From Egicoccus halophilus (GTDB taxonomy: Bacteria > Actinomycetota > Nitriliruptoria > Nitriliruptorales > Nitriliruptoraceae), in contig NZ_CP036250.1 of assembly GCF_004300825.1 (NCBI RefSeq), positions 1,364,001-1,428,000 of the forward strand: a stretch of 64,000 nt of DNA, given 5' to 3'. Of the stretch, positions 8,257-15,872 are shown piece by piece. The first letter of the stretch is position 1. Each line of letters starts with the position of its first letter. Made by a program: the position numbers and the translations under genes. The notes beneath the pieces are model-generated. The model saw only the letters and a list, made by a program, of their open reading frames with translations, was not told where the DNA came from and made no database searches.

Positions 8257-10290
8257 ATGCTCGGCACTGCGCCGACGACGTCCGTTCCCGCCACGCCGCC
8301 CCGCGGCGCGCGCGGTGAGTTCCGCCTCCCCGGTGAGGCGGCCACGGTGCCGCCCGGATACTACGAGGCGCTCGAGCCCCTGCTGCCGCGGGTGCGCAAG
8401 CCCGCCCAGTACGTGGGCGGGGAGCACAACCAGGTGGTCACCTCGTGGCGGGCCGTGCAGACCCGTTGGCTGCTGTGCTACCCGGACACCTACGAGGTGG
8501 GCCAGCCCAACCAGGGCATCCAGATCCTCTACGAGCTGCTCAACGAGCGCGCCACCTCGATGGCGGAGCGCGCGTACGCACCCTGGATCGACCTCGAGGA
8601 ACTGCTGCGTGAGCGCGGCATCCCGGCGTTCTCCCTCGAGGCGCACCGACCGCTGTGGGCCTTCGACGTCTTCGGGGTCTCGCTCCCGCACGAGCTCGGG
8701 CACACCAACCTGCTCAACCTGCTCGACCTCGGTGCCGTGCCGATCCACGCCGACCAGCGCAGCGTCGAGGACCCGATCGTGCTCGTCGGCGGCCACGCCG
8801 CCTACAACCCCGAGCCGCTGGCACCGTTCATCGACGCCGCGGTCATGGGGGACGGCGAGCAGGTCACCCTCGAGGTCGACGACGCCGTGCGCGCCTTCAA
8901 GGCCACCGGATCGACCGACCGCCGGGAACTGCTGCGCCGCCTGGCGGCGGTCGAGGGCGTCTACGTCCCGGCCTTCTACACCCCGCGCTACACCGACGAC
9001 GGCCGGCTGAAGCAGACCGTTCCGACCGAAGCGGGCGCTCCCGCCATCGTCCCCAAGCGCACCATCCAGGACCTCGAGGAGTGGCAGTACCCGAAGCAGC
9101 AGATCGTCCCGATGACCGAGACGGTCCACGAGCGCTTCAGCGTCGAGATCTTCCGCGGTTGCACCCGAGGGTGCCGCTTCTGCCAGGCCGGCATGATCAC
9201 CCGGCCGGTCCGTGAACGGCGGCCCGAGACCATCCAGAAGCTGGTGGAGGAGGGCGTGCGCAACACCGGCTTCGAGGAGGTCGGCCTGTTGTCGCTGTCC
9301 TCGGCGGACCACTCCGCAATCGGCCCGGTGGCGCGCGATCTCGCCGACGCCTACGAGGGCACGGTCACGTCGCTCTCGCTGCCCTCGACGCGTGTCGACG
9401 CCTTCAACGTGACGCTGTCCAACGAGTTGTCGCGCAACGGCCGTCGGACCGGCCTGACCTTCGCCCCCGAGGCGGGCTCCGAGCGCATGCGCGCGGTCAT
9501 CAACAAGATGGTCTCCGAGGCCGACCTGCTGCGTACGGCCGAGGTCGCCTTCAGCGAGGGCTGGCGGCACATCAAGCTCTACTTCATGGTCGGACTTCCC
9601 ACCGAGACCGACGAGGACGTGCTGGCCATCGCCGACCTCGGGATCCGGACCTACGAGATCGCGCGCAAGCACGGCCGTGCCAACAAGGTCACGATCTCGG
9701 TCGGTGGCTTCGTCCCCAAGCCGCACACGCCGTTCCAGTGGGCGCCGCAGGACCCGCCCGAGGAGATCCGGCGCAAGCTGTCGATGATCCGTCACGCCAT
9801 CAAGGACCACGGTGGCCTGAAGCTGCGCACCAACGACCCCGAGGAGGGGGTCATCGAGGGGCTGCTCGCCCGCGGTGACCGGCGGGTGGCACCTGCCGTC
9901 GAGCGGGCCTGGCGCCTCGGCGCCCGCTTCGACGGCTGGCACGAGATGCCCACGCTCGACACCTGGCGGCAGGCCATGGACGAGACCGGTGTCTCGCTGG
10001 ACTGGTTCAGCTACCGCGAGCGCGACGAGAAGGAAGCGCTGCCCTGGGACCACCTCGACAGTGGGCTCGAGAAGAGCTGGCTGTGGGAGGACTGGGAGGA
10101 CGCCCGGTCCGACAAGCAGCTCGACGACTGCCGCTGGTCGCCCTGCTACGACTGCGGCGTGTGCCCCGGTCTGTCGATCGAGCACGACACCGGCTACAGC
10201 GGCGGGTTCTCGCTGCCGGTCCTGCCCTCGAACCTCGGCGGCAAGGACACGCTGCCGACCACGCCCGAACGCTACGCCGCCGGCGGGTAG
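8257..10290 (+). CDS. TIGR03960-family B12-binding radical SAM protein
   Basis: This 677-residue protein has an N-terminal B12-binding-like half and a radical SAM core with the 4Fe-4S motif CTRGCRFCQAG (CxxxCxxC, near residue 305). A Cys-rich tail, CYDCGVCPG, lies near residue 630. Family members pair with a TIGR03936/DUF2344 protein, and the two are fused in some bacteria. Their substrate is not established. The ATG at 8257 is supported by CGGAGGA directly upstream. The 248-base gap before it contains a TACGCT -10-like box at 8055-8060 and no other gene. The partner gene follows after 68 bases. Confidence 0.9.
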   Translation: MLGTAPTTSVPATPPRGARGEFRLPGEAATVPPGYYEALEPLLPRVRKPAQYVGGEHNQVVTSWRAVQTRWLLCYPDTYEVGQPNQGIQILYELLNERATSMAERAYAPWIDLEELLRERGIPAFSLEAHRPLWAFDVFGVSLPHELGHTNLLNLLDLGAVPIHADQRSVEDPIVLVGGHAAYNPEPLAPFIDAAVMGDGEQVTLEVDDAVRAFKATGSTDRRELLRRLAAVEGVYVPAFYTPRYTDDGRLKQTVPTEAGAPAIVPKRTIQDLEEWQYPKQQIVPMTETVHERFSVEIFRGCTRGCRFCQAGMITRPVRERRPETIQKLVEEGVRNTGFEEVGLLSLSSADHSAIGPVARDLADAYEGTVTSLSLPSTRVDAFNVTLSNELSRNGRRTGLTFAPEAGSERMRAVINKMVSEADLLRTAEVAFSEGWRHIKLYFMVGLPTETDEDVLAIADLGIRTYEIARKHGRANKVTISVGGFVPKPHTPFQWAPQDPPEEIRRKLSMIRHAIKDHGGLKLRTNDPEEGVIEGLLARGDRRVAPAVERAWRLGARFDGWHEMPTLDTWRQAMDETGVSLDWFSYRERDEKEALPWDHLDSGLEKSWLWEDWEDARSDKQLDDCRWSPCYDCGVCPGLSIEHDTGYSGGFSLPVLPSNLGGKDTLPTTPERYAAGG

Positions 10291-10358
10291 GGTTCGCCCA
10301 CCGACCGACGGTCGCCCCCGGACGGCCTCCGCCGTCCCGACCGCCACCTGGAGGACCC

Positions 10359-11123
10359 GTGCAGCAGCAACGGATCCGCATCCGATGGACCAAACAGGGC
10401 CGCACGCGCTTCGTCTCGGCGCGTGACCTGACGTCCGTCTGGGAGCGGGCGCTGCGCCGGGCCGACCTGCCGATCGCGTACTCGGAAGGCTTCACCCCGC
10501 ACGCCAAGGTGTCCTTCCCCGATGCCCTGTCGGTGGGGTACGAGTCCACCGGCGAGTACGCCGAGTTGACCTTCGCCGTGCCCATCGCCCCGGCCGGTGA
10601 TCTCGCACGGCTGTCCGCGACCCTTCCCGAGGGCATGGACATCACGACCTACCTGGAAGTGCCCGACGGCGCGCCGAAGTTGGCGCGCATGCTGCGGGCC
10701 ACCCTCTGGGAGCAGGAGTGGCCCAGCGCCGATGCCGCCGCCCTGGCGGACCTGCTCCGGCGACGCAGCGACGCGTTGCTCGCGGCGGACCGCGCCGAGG
10801 TCGTCCGACACCGCCCCGACGGCGACCGGACGATCGACGTGCGCCCCGCGATCCTCGCCCTCGCCGTGTCGTACCGCGCCGGCAGTGGTGGCGGCGACGC
10901 CACCACCGACGGCGCGCGCACCGTCCTACGCGCGGTGCTCCGCAACGACGGCCCGACCGTTCGACCGCACGACCTCAAGGCCGCACTGTCCCACGACGAC
11001 GTCGCCGACCCACCGATCACCCGCCGGGTGGCCCAGGGCGAGCACGTCGAGCAGGGACTGCGCGAGGCCCTCAGTGGCCAGGTCGAACCGCTGGTGCTCG
11101 ACGTCGACGCGGAGGCCGCCTGA
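10359..11123 (+). CDS. TIGR03936-family radical SAM-associated protein (DUF2344)
   Basis: This 254-residue protein opens with IRIRWTKQGRTRFVSARDL and contains YSEGFTPHAKVSF, both characteristic of DUF2344. It has no iron-sulphur motif of its own and is the usual partner of the TIGR03960 protein directly upstream. The GTG at 10359 has GGAGG (10350-10354) at good spacing. The RNase E/G gene begins 16 bases downstream, an arrangement common in actinobacteria. A role in RNA or translation-linked modification is sometimes guessed from this context but is unproven. Confidence 0.88.
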   Translation: MQQQRIRIRWTKQGRTRFVSARDLTSVWERALRRADLPIAYSEGFTPHAKVSFPDALSVGYESTGEYAELTFAVPIAPAGDLARLSATLPEGMDITTYLEVPDGAPKLARMLRATLWEQEWPSADAAALADLLRRRSDALLAADRAEVVRHRPDGDRTIDVRPAILALAVSYRAGSGGGDATTDGARTVLRAVLRNDGPTVRPHDLKAALSHDDVADPPITRRVAQGEHVEQGLREALSGQVEPLVLDVDAEAA

Positions 11124-11139
11124 CCAAGCGAGTCCTTCA

Positions 11140-13809
11140 GTGACCGACCCGACGACGCCCGACAACCCCGAGAACGAGGAGCGCACCTCCAGCACCGACG
11201 AGGCCCCGTCGACCCGCCGCCGTGAGCGGTCGAGGTCCGGCAGCGCGTCGGGCACCACGCGTACCCGCAGCCGCAGCCGCCGTGCCCCGGCCGACGACAC
11301 ACCCGCCGAGGCGTCGACCGACGCCGCGCCTGACGAGGCCGTCGACGAGGTGCCCGCGGAGGTCTCCTCCGGCGAGGCGGCCGCCCGGGAGGCCGCCTCG
11401 CCGGACGACGTCGACCCCTCGTCGGCCGCGAGCGGCGACGAGGTGGTCGACGCCTCGGAGGGCGGGGACGTCGAACCGGCCGCCGGCGGACGCAGTCGCT
11501 CCACGCGCAGCCGCAAGACCGCGGGGCGCAAGACCACCTCGCGCAAGACGGCGGCGAAGAAGACCTCCCGCAAGACGGCGGGGAAGAGGACCGCGGACAC
11601 CACGTCGGCGGACGCCGGGCCGGACGATGCGGCCACGGCCACGGCCGCGGACGTCGACCCGTCCGACCCGGACGTGGCGGCGGCCTCGCGCGGCACGGAC
11701 GATGCCGAGGACGCGGTCGCCGTCGCCCCGGACGCCGACACGGACGAGGACGTCGAGACGTCGGCGACGTCCACCGGCGCCGATCCGGCCGCATCCACGG
11801 ACACCGAGGCGCGCGACGCCGCGTCCGAGGCGTCGACCCCGGACGAGGACGAGGACGGCGAGGGCGGTGGCCGTCGCCGTCGCCGTCGTGGCCGGCGAGG
11901 GCGCGGCGGTCGTGGTCGTGGTCGTGGGGGCAAGGGCCGGTCCGAAGGGGCCGGTGGCGACGACGACGCATCCGGTCGCGACGACGCATCCGGTCGCGAC
12001 GACGGCACCTCCGGCGGTGCCGCCGGCAAGGGCGACGCCGACGGCAAGGGTGGCGACGCCGACGGCAAGGGCGGCACGAAGCACCAGGACCGGGGCAAGG
12101 GCGAGGGCCGGGAGGCCGCCGCGGACGCCGACGGCGGGCAGGACGCCGACGACGACGTCGAGGCGGCGATGGCCAAGGGCGGCACCCGGCTGGCGGCCAA
12201 GCGTGGTCGACGCAACGGTGGCAACGGTGGTTCCCGCAACGGCGGCAGTGGCGGTCGTGGGCGCCAGCAGCGGCCCGGCGGGGTCTCCGAGGAGGTCCGC
12301 CGCGCCATACTCGAGGGCCCGCCACGCACGATGCTCGTGACCGCCCGTGAGGACCGCACGCAGATCGCGGTGCTCGAGGACCGCACCGTCGTGGAGCACT
12401 ACGTCACCCGCAAGGAGGACGTCACCTTCGTCGGCAACATCTACATGGCGCGGGTGCAGAACGTCCTGCCGGGCATGGAGGCCGCATTCCTCGACATCGG
12501 CAAGGGCCGCAACGGCGTGTTGTACGCCGGCGAGGTGCTCTACGACGAGCTCGACCTGGAGGAGGGCGCCGAGGAACGGATCGAGAACGTCCTCAAGCCG
12601 GGCCAGAAGGTGCTGGTGCAGGTCACCAAGGACCCGATGGGTTCGAAGGGGCCGCGCCTGACGATGCACCTGTCGCTGGCCGGCCGCTACATGGTGCTCG
12701 CCCCGAACTCCGACCTGTTCGGCATCAGCCGCAAGCTGACCGACCGGGAACGCGACCGTCTTCGCAAGGTGGTCAAGAAGGTCAAGCCGTCCGAGCACGG
12801 GGTGATCGTCCGCACGGCGGCGGAAGGTGCCAGCGACGACCAGCTCACCGCCGACCTCGAGCGCCTGCTCGCGAAGTGGCGACGGGTCGAGGAGGCCGCC
12901 GACGGGGCCAAGGCCCTGACACCGGTCTACGAGGAACCGCCGCTCGTCGTCAAGGTCATCCGTGACAACTTCGGTCCGGAGTTCGAGCGCTGCATCGTCG
13001 ACGAGGAGGACCTCTACCACCAGGTCCGCGACTACCTCGACGAGGTGGCCCCGGAGCTGCTCGACAAGGTCGAGCTCTACGGGGCACCGACCACCGACGC
13101 CCGCTCCAAGGCGGCCGGTGCTCCCTCGGCCGACGGCAGCACCCCGGCCGACGACGCCGTGGCCGAGGCGACGCCGGTCGCGACGGACGCGGACGGCCAC
13201 GACACGCCCGACGACGGTGACGGTGACGGCGACGCGAGCAGCCAGGGCGAGCGGGTCACCGACCCGCAGGTGCAGGCCGAGCTCGACTCGGGAACGGTCG
13301 ACCTCGAGGCCGCCCGGGAACGACGCAAGGACCTGCCGGCGCTGTTCGACGCCTACGACGTCTCCGACCAGCTCCGCAAGGCCATGGGCAGGAAGGTCTG
13401 GTTGCCCTCCGGCGGGTACCTGATCATCGAGACCACCGAGGCGATGAAGGTCATCGACGTCAACACCGGCAAGTTCACCGGCAACGGTGACACCAACCTC
13501 GAGGAGGTGGTCCTCAAGACCAACCTGGAGGCCGCCGACGAGATCGTTCGTCAGCTGCGTCTGCGGGACATGGGCGGGATCATCGTCATCGACTTCATCG
13601 ACATGCTGCTGAAGTCGAACCAGGAGCAGGTCGTGCGACGGCTCAAGCGTGAACTGCTGCGCGACCGCACCAAGACCCGCGTCTCGGACGTCTCCAAGCT
13701 CGGCCTGGTGCAGATGACGCGCAAGAACGTCAGTCAGGGGCTGGTCGAGTCCTTCAGCCACACCTGCCAGGAGTGCGACGGCCGCGGGCTGGTCAGCGAG
13801 ATCGACTGA
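11140..13809 (+). CDS. rne: Ribonuclease E/G family protein
   Basis: This 889-residue endoribonuclease acts in rRNA maturation and mRNA decay. The N-terminal 390 residues are low-complexity: acidic Asp/Ala/Glu stretches, a Lys/Arg run with repeated RKTA units (near residues 120-150) and Gly/Arg-rich blocks. The catalytic part follows, with the S1 domain (FVGNIYMARVQNVLPGMEAAFLDIG near residue 430), the metal-binding Asp residues in VIDVNTGKF (near 770) and IVIDFIDM (near 815), and the zinc-link CQECDG near 876. An acidic insert of about 60 residues (about 650-710) interrupts the catalytic region. The GTG at 11140 is chosen because upstream sequence overlaps the DUF2344 gene. A strong hairpin follows. 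Confidence 0.93.
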   Translation: MTDPTTPDNPENEERTSSTDEAPSTRRRERSRSGSASGTTRTRSRSRRAPADDTPAEASTDAAPDEAVDEVPAEVSSGEAAAREAASPDDVDPSSAASGDEVVDASEGGDVEPAAGGRSRSTRSRKTAGRKTTSRKTAAKKTSRKTAGKRTADTTSADAGPDDAATATAADVDPSDPDVAAASRGTDDAEDAVAVAPDADTDEDVETSATSTGADPAASTDTEARDAASEASTPDEDEDGEGGGRRRRRRGRRGRGGRGRGRGGKGRSEGAGGDDDASGRDDASGRDDGTSGGAAGKGDADGKGGDADGKGGTKHQDRGKGEGREAAADADGGQDADDDVEAAMAKGGTRLAAKRGRRNGGNGGSRNGGSGGRGRQQRPGGVSEEVRRAILEGPPRTMLVTAREDRTQIAVLEDRTVVEHYVTRKEDVTFVGNIYMARVQNVLPGMEAAFLDIGKGRNGVLYAGEVLYDELDLEEGAEERIENVLKPGQKVLVQVTKDPMGSKGPRLTMHLSLAGRYMVLAPNSDLFGISRKLTDRERDRLRKVVKKVKPSEHGVIVRTAAEGASDDQLTADLERLLAKWRRVEEAADGAKALTPVYEEPPLVVKVIRDNFGPEFERCIVDEEDLYHQVRDYLDEVAPELLDKVELYGAPTTDARSKAAGAPSADGSTPADDAVAEATPVATDADGHDTPDDGDGDGDASSQGERVTDPQVQAELDSGTVDLEAARERRKDLPALFDAYDVSDQLRKAMGRKVWLPSGGYLIIETTEAMKVIDVNTGKFTGNGDTNLEEVVLKTNLEAADEIVRQLRLRDMGGIIVIDFIDMLLKSNQEQVVRRLKRELLRDRTKTRVSDVSKLGLVQMTRKNVSQGLVESFSHTCQECDGRGLVSEID

Positions 13810-13842
13810 CCTCGCCCCTTGCGTGGGCCCGCGAGGTCGTGC

Positions 13843-13878
13843 CCGACGCCCCGCCGCTGTCGGCGGGGCGTCGGCGTT
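13843..13878 (+). terminator. Intrinsic terminator of rne
   Basis: CCGACGCCCCGCCG (13843-13856) pairs perfectly with CGGCGGGGCGTCGG (13861-13874) around a CTGT loop. CGTTT follows. It lies 34 bases after the rne stop and just ahead of the AT-rich palindromes. Confidence 0.8.
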
Positions 13879-13937
13879 TGTATCGAATGCTTGACACAAA
13901 CCCGGACGTTGGTTTGTATCAATCTCTTGACACAAAC
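13876..13937. promoter_or_regulatory. Two tandem palindromic operators, probable GntR sites
   Basis: Two 26-bp imperfect palindromes, at 13876-13901 and 13912-13937, share the pattern GTTTGTATC-N6-TTGACACAAAC. Their centres are 36 bp apart. The left half matches the reverse complement of the right half at about 10 of 13 positions. Both are far richer in A/T than their surroundings. The TTGACA inside the first copy is followed 17 bases later by TTGTAT inside the second, so the sites could overlay a promoter. They precede an operon encoding a membrane protein and a YtrA-like GntR repressor. Autoregulation by that repressor is the simplest inference. Confidence 0.6.
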
Positions 13938-13951
13938 CAAGGGGCCGGGGC

Positions 13952-15250
13952 ATGAACAGGCAGGACGTCGGCACGCACGAGTCGATCGGGACCGGCGACG
14001 GGTCGCCCGGCGGGAGCGACGGGCGCGGAGAGCGTCGCGGTGGTCGCGGCGCCGTTCTCGTCGCGGTCGGGCTGGCGGTCGCCGGCCTCGTGCCGCTCGG
14101 GCTGGTGGCGCAACCGTCGTCGGACCCAGCGTCGGCGGGATGGCCGTGGGCGCTCACCGGCGCGCTGGTGCTGCTGCTCGCCGCGGCACTGTGGGTCCCG
14201 GCCGCGCGGTGGGTGCGGTGGCCGGCGGCGGACCGCCGTGCGTCCGTGCGCGCCGTCGCCGGTGCCGTGCCGCTCGCCCTGGTGGTGATCGCGGTGGCGA
14301 CGGTCGTCGCGGTCGCCCTCGTGCTGCTCGTCGACCTGCCGAACGCGGCGATGTTCGCCGCACTGTGGCAGGTGCCGCTGCGGCCGACGGCCCTGCAGGT
14401 CGTCGTCCCGGGAGTCGTCGCCCTGGTCTACGCCGGCCGACGCGTGACACCGCTCGCCGCCGAGGTGTGGGCCGCCCGCCGGCACCTGCCGCCGGCCACC
14501 GCCCCCCTCGTGCGGACGGAACTGCGGCGCCTGCGCCTGTGGCGGACGGTGCCGGCGGTCACCGGCGCCGCGTTCGCGGTCGCACCGTCGATCGCCTACG
14601 ACCTCGCCCTGGACGTGCTGGGCACGCCACCGAGCGACCAGGTGATGGCGCTGCTCGACCGCTACAACGTCTGGCCCCTCGACCCGCTCACGCTCGCGCT
14701 GGCGGGCTATCTGCTGGGTGCGACGGTGGGCGAGGCGACCCGGCGTCGGCCGGCACCCGGTCCTGACGGCAGTGCGTCGCTCGAGGTCCGGACCCCGGCC
14801 GCCTACCTCACCGGCTGGGCGCGCTGGCTGGCGCCCGCCTTCGCCGCGGTCGCCGTCGTCGCGGGGTTGGTGGCCTGGGCACGGTTCGGCGTCCTGCCCG
14901 ATGCACCGCTGGCGGTCGCCGTCGTCCTCGCGGCCGGGGTCGCCGGCATCCAACGCTGGGTGGTGCGTCGCCCGCAGCGCGGCCTGGACGGCGGACGCCT
15001 CCTCCTCGACGACGTCCTGCGCTCCTCGGCCGCCCATGCCACGGCCGGGGCCGCCGGGGCGCTGCTGCTGGTCCTCGCGATCGCCTCGGTGCAGCGGGCG
15101 GTGATGGGACCCGAGGCGCTCGGTGGTGGCGTGCTCGGCCTGGTGCTCGGCCTGGCGGCGATCTTCGGGGTCATCGCGCTCTGGCTCGGGTACGGCTCGG
15201 GGCATCGCGGTCGGGTGCCCGCCCGGCCGGCCGCGTCGGTGCGCCGATGA
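13952..15250 (+). CDS. Polytopic membrane protein of unknown function
   Basis: This 432-residue protein starts with a hydrophilic Gly/Ser/Arg-rich stretch of about 30 residues. About ten hydrophobic segments follow, and the C-terminus is short and basic. I recognise no family motif. There is no ATPase, channel or transporter signature. It begins 14 bases after the second palindrome and is followed after 37 bases by a GntR-family regulator. In the YtrA type of operon such regulators commonly control membrane or ABC transport proteins. Function unknown. Confidence 0.75.
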   Translation: MNRQDVGTHESIGTGDGSPGGSDGRGERRGGRGAVLVAVGLAVAGLVPLGLVAQPSSDPASAGWPWALTGALVLLLAAALWVPAARWVRWPAADRRASVRAVAGAVPLALVVIAVATVVAVALVLLVDLPNAAMFAALWQVPLRPTALQVVVPGVVALVYAGRRVTPLAAEVWAARRHLPPATAPLVRTELRRLRLWRTVPAVTGAAFAVAPSIAYDLALDVLGTPPSDQVMALLDRYNVWPLDPLTLALAGYLLGATVGEATRRRPAPGPDGSASLEVRTPAAYLTGWARWLAPAFAAVAVVAGLVAWARFGVLPDAPLAVAVVLAAGVAGIQRWVVRRPQRGLDGGRLLLDDVLRSSAAHATAGAAGALLLVLAIASVQRAVMGPEALGGGVLGLVLGLAAIFGVIALWLGYGSGHRGRVPARPAASVRR

Positions 15251-15287
15251 CGGCCGTCACCCCGCGCACGGCCACCGGGAGCCCGAC

Positions 15288-15761
15288 ATGAGAGTCGCCG
15301 TCGAAGCGGGTTCGCCCGTACCTCCCTACGAGCAGCTGCGGGCCCAGATCGCGGGACTGGTCGCCAGCGGCGGCCTGCCCGCCGGCCGCCGGCTGCCACC
15401 GATCCGGCAGCTCGCGGCCGACCTGGCGATCGCCCCGGGAACCGTCGCCCGGGCCTACCGCGAACTCGAGCAGGCCGGTCTCGTCGTCAGTCGCGGTCGG
15501 CGCGGCACCCGCGTCGTCGATCACCCGCCCGTCGAGGTCCCGCCCGACACGCGCGGGCGCCTGCAGGCCGCGGCCGAACGCTTCGCCGCGACCGCGCAGC
15601 AGTTGGGTGCCGCACCCGAGGACGCACTCGCGCTCGTGCGTCACGCCCTCGAGGAGGGGGCCGCCGTCGGTGCGCCCGTCGAGGCCGCGGACCGCGCTCC
15701 CGCCGCGCCGAACGGGACGGCACCGTACGGTGATGGTGAGCGTCCGGCGACCACGGGCTGA
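15288..15761 (+). CDS. GntR-family transcriptional regulator, YtrA-like
   Basis: This is a short 157-residue regulator. The N-terminal winged helix-turn-helix is typical of the family: VPPYEQLRAQIAGLVASG, LPPIRQLAADLAIAPGTVARAYRELEQAGLV and GRRGTRV. There is only a short helical C-terminal part and no large ligand-binding domain, which is the YtrA architecture. The ATG at 15288 follows a CGGGAG ribosome-like site. It probably binds the two palindromes upstream of the preceding membrane-protein gene, which would make the operon self-controlled. It also lies directly upstream of the ABC exporter pair and might influence it. Confidence 0.88.
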   Translation: MRVAVEAGSPVPPYEQLRAQIAGLVASGGLPAGRRLPPIRQLAADLAIAPGTVARAYRELEQAGLVVSRGRRGTRVVDHPPVEVPPDTRGRLQAAAERFAATAQQLGAAPEDALALVRHALEEGAAVGAPVEAADRAPAAPNGTAPYGDGERPATTG

Positions 15762-15859
15762 GGGCGCGCGTTCGGCCGCACCGGGCCGGACGACGGACCG
15801 GCATTCGAAGCTTGCCGAACCTCGCGGCGCCCCCGTCGAGAGGTGTCGAATCGAGGCGG

Positions 15860-15865
15860 TAGTCT
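15860..15865 (+). promoter_or_regulatory. -10 box for a leaderless ABC exporter transcript
   Basis: TAGTCT lies 7 bases before the ATG at 15873. That spacing places transcription start at or next to the start codon, as in leaderless actinobacterial mRNAs. No ribosome site precedes the ATG, which agrees. Confidence 0.5.
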
Positions 15866-15872
15866 CGGCACG

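Noticed and set aside
7744-10347. Long minus-strand frame opposite the MFS and radical SAM genes
   Set aside because: It spans two well-supported plus-strand genes with no motif or ribosome site. It is a shadow frame.
11137-14157. Long minus-strand frame (about 1000 codons) opposite rne
   Set aside because: It is a compositional shadow of a GC-rich gene: low-complexity Arg/Gly/Val-rich product, no motif, and rne itself is clear on the other strand.
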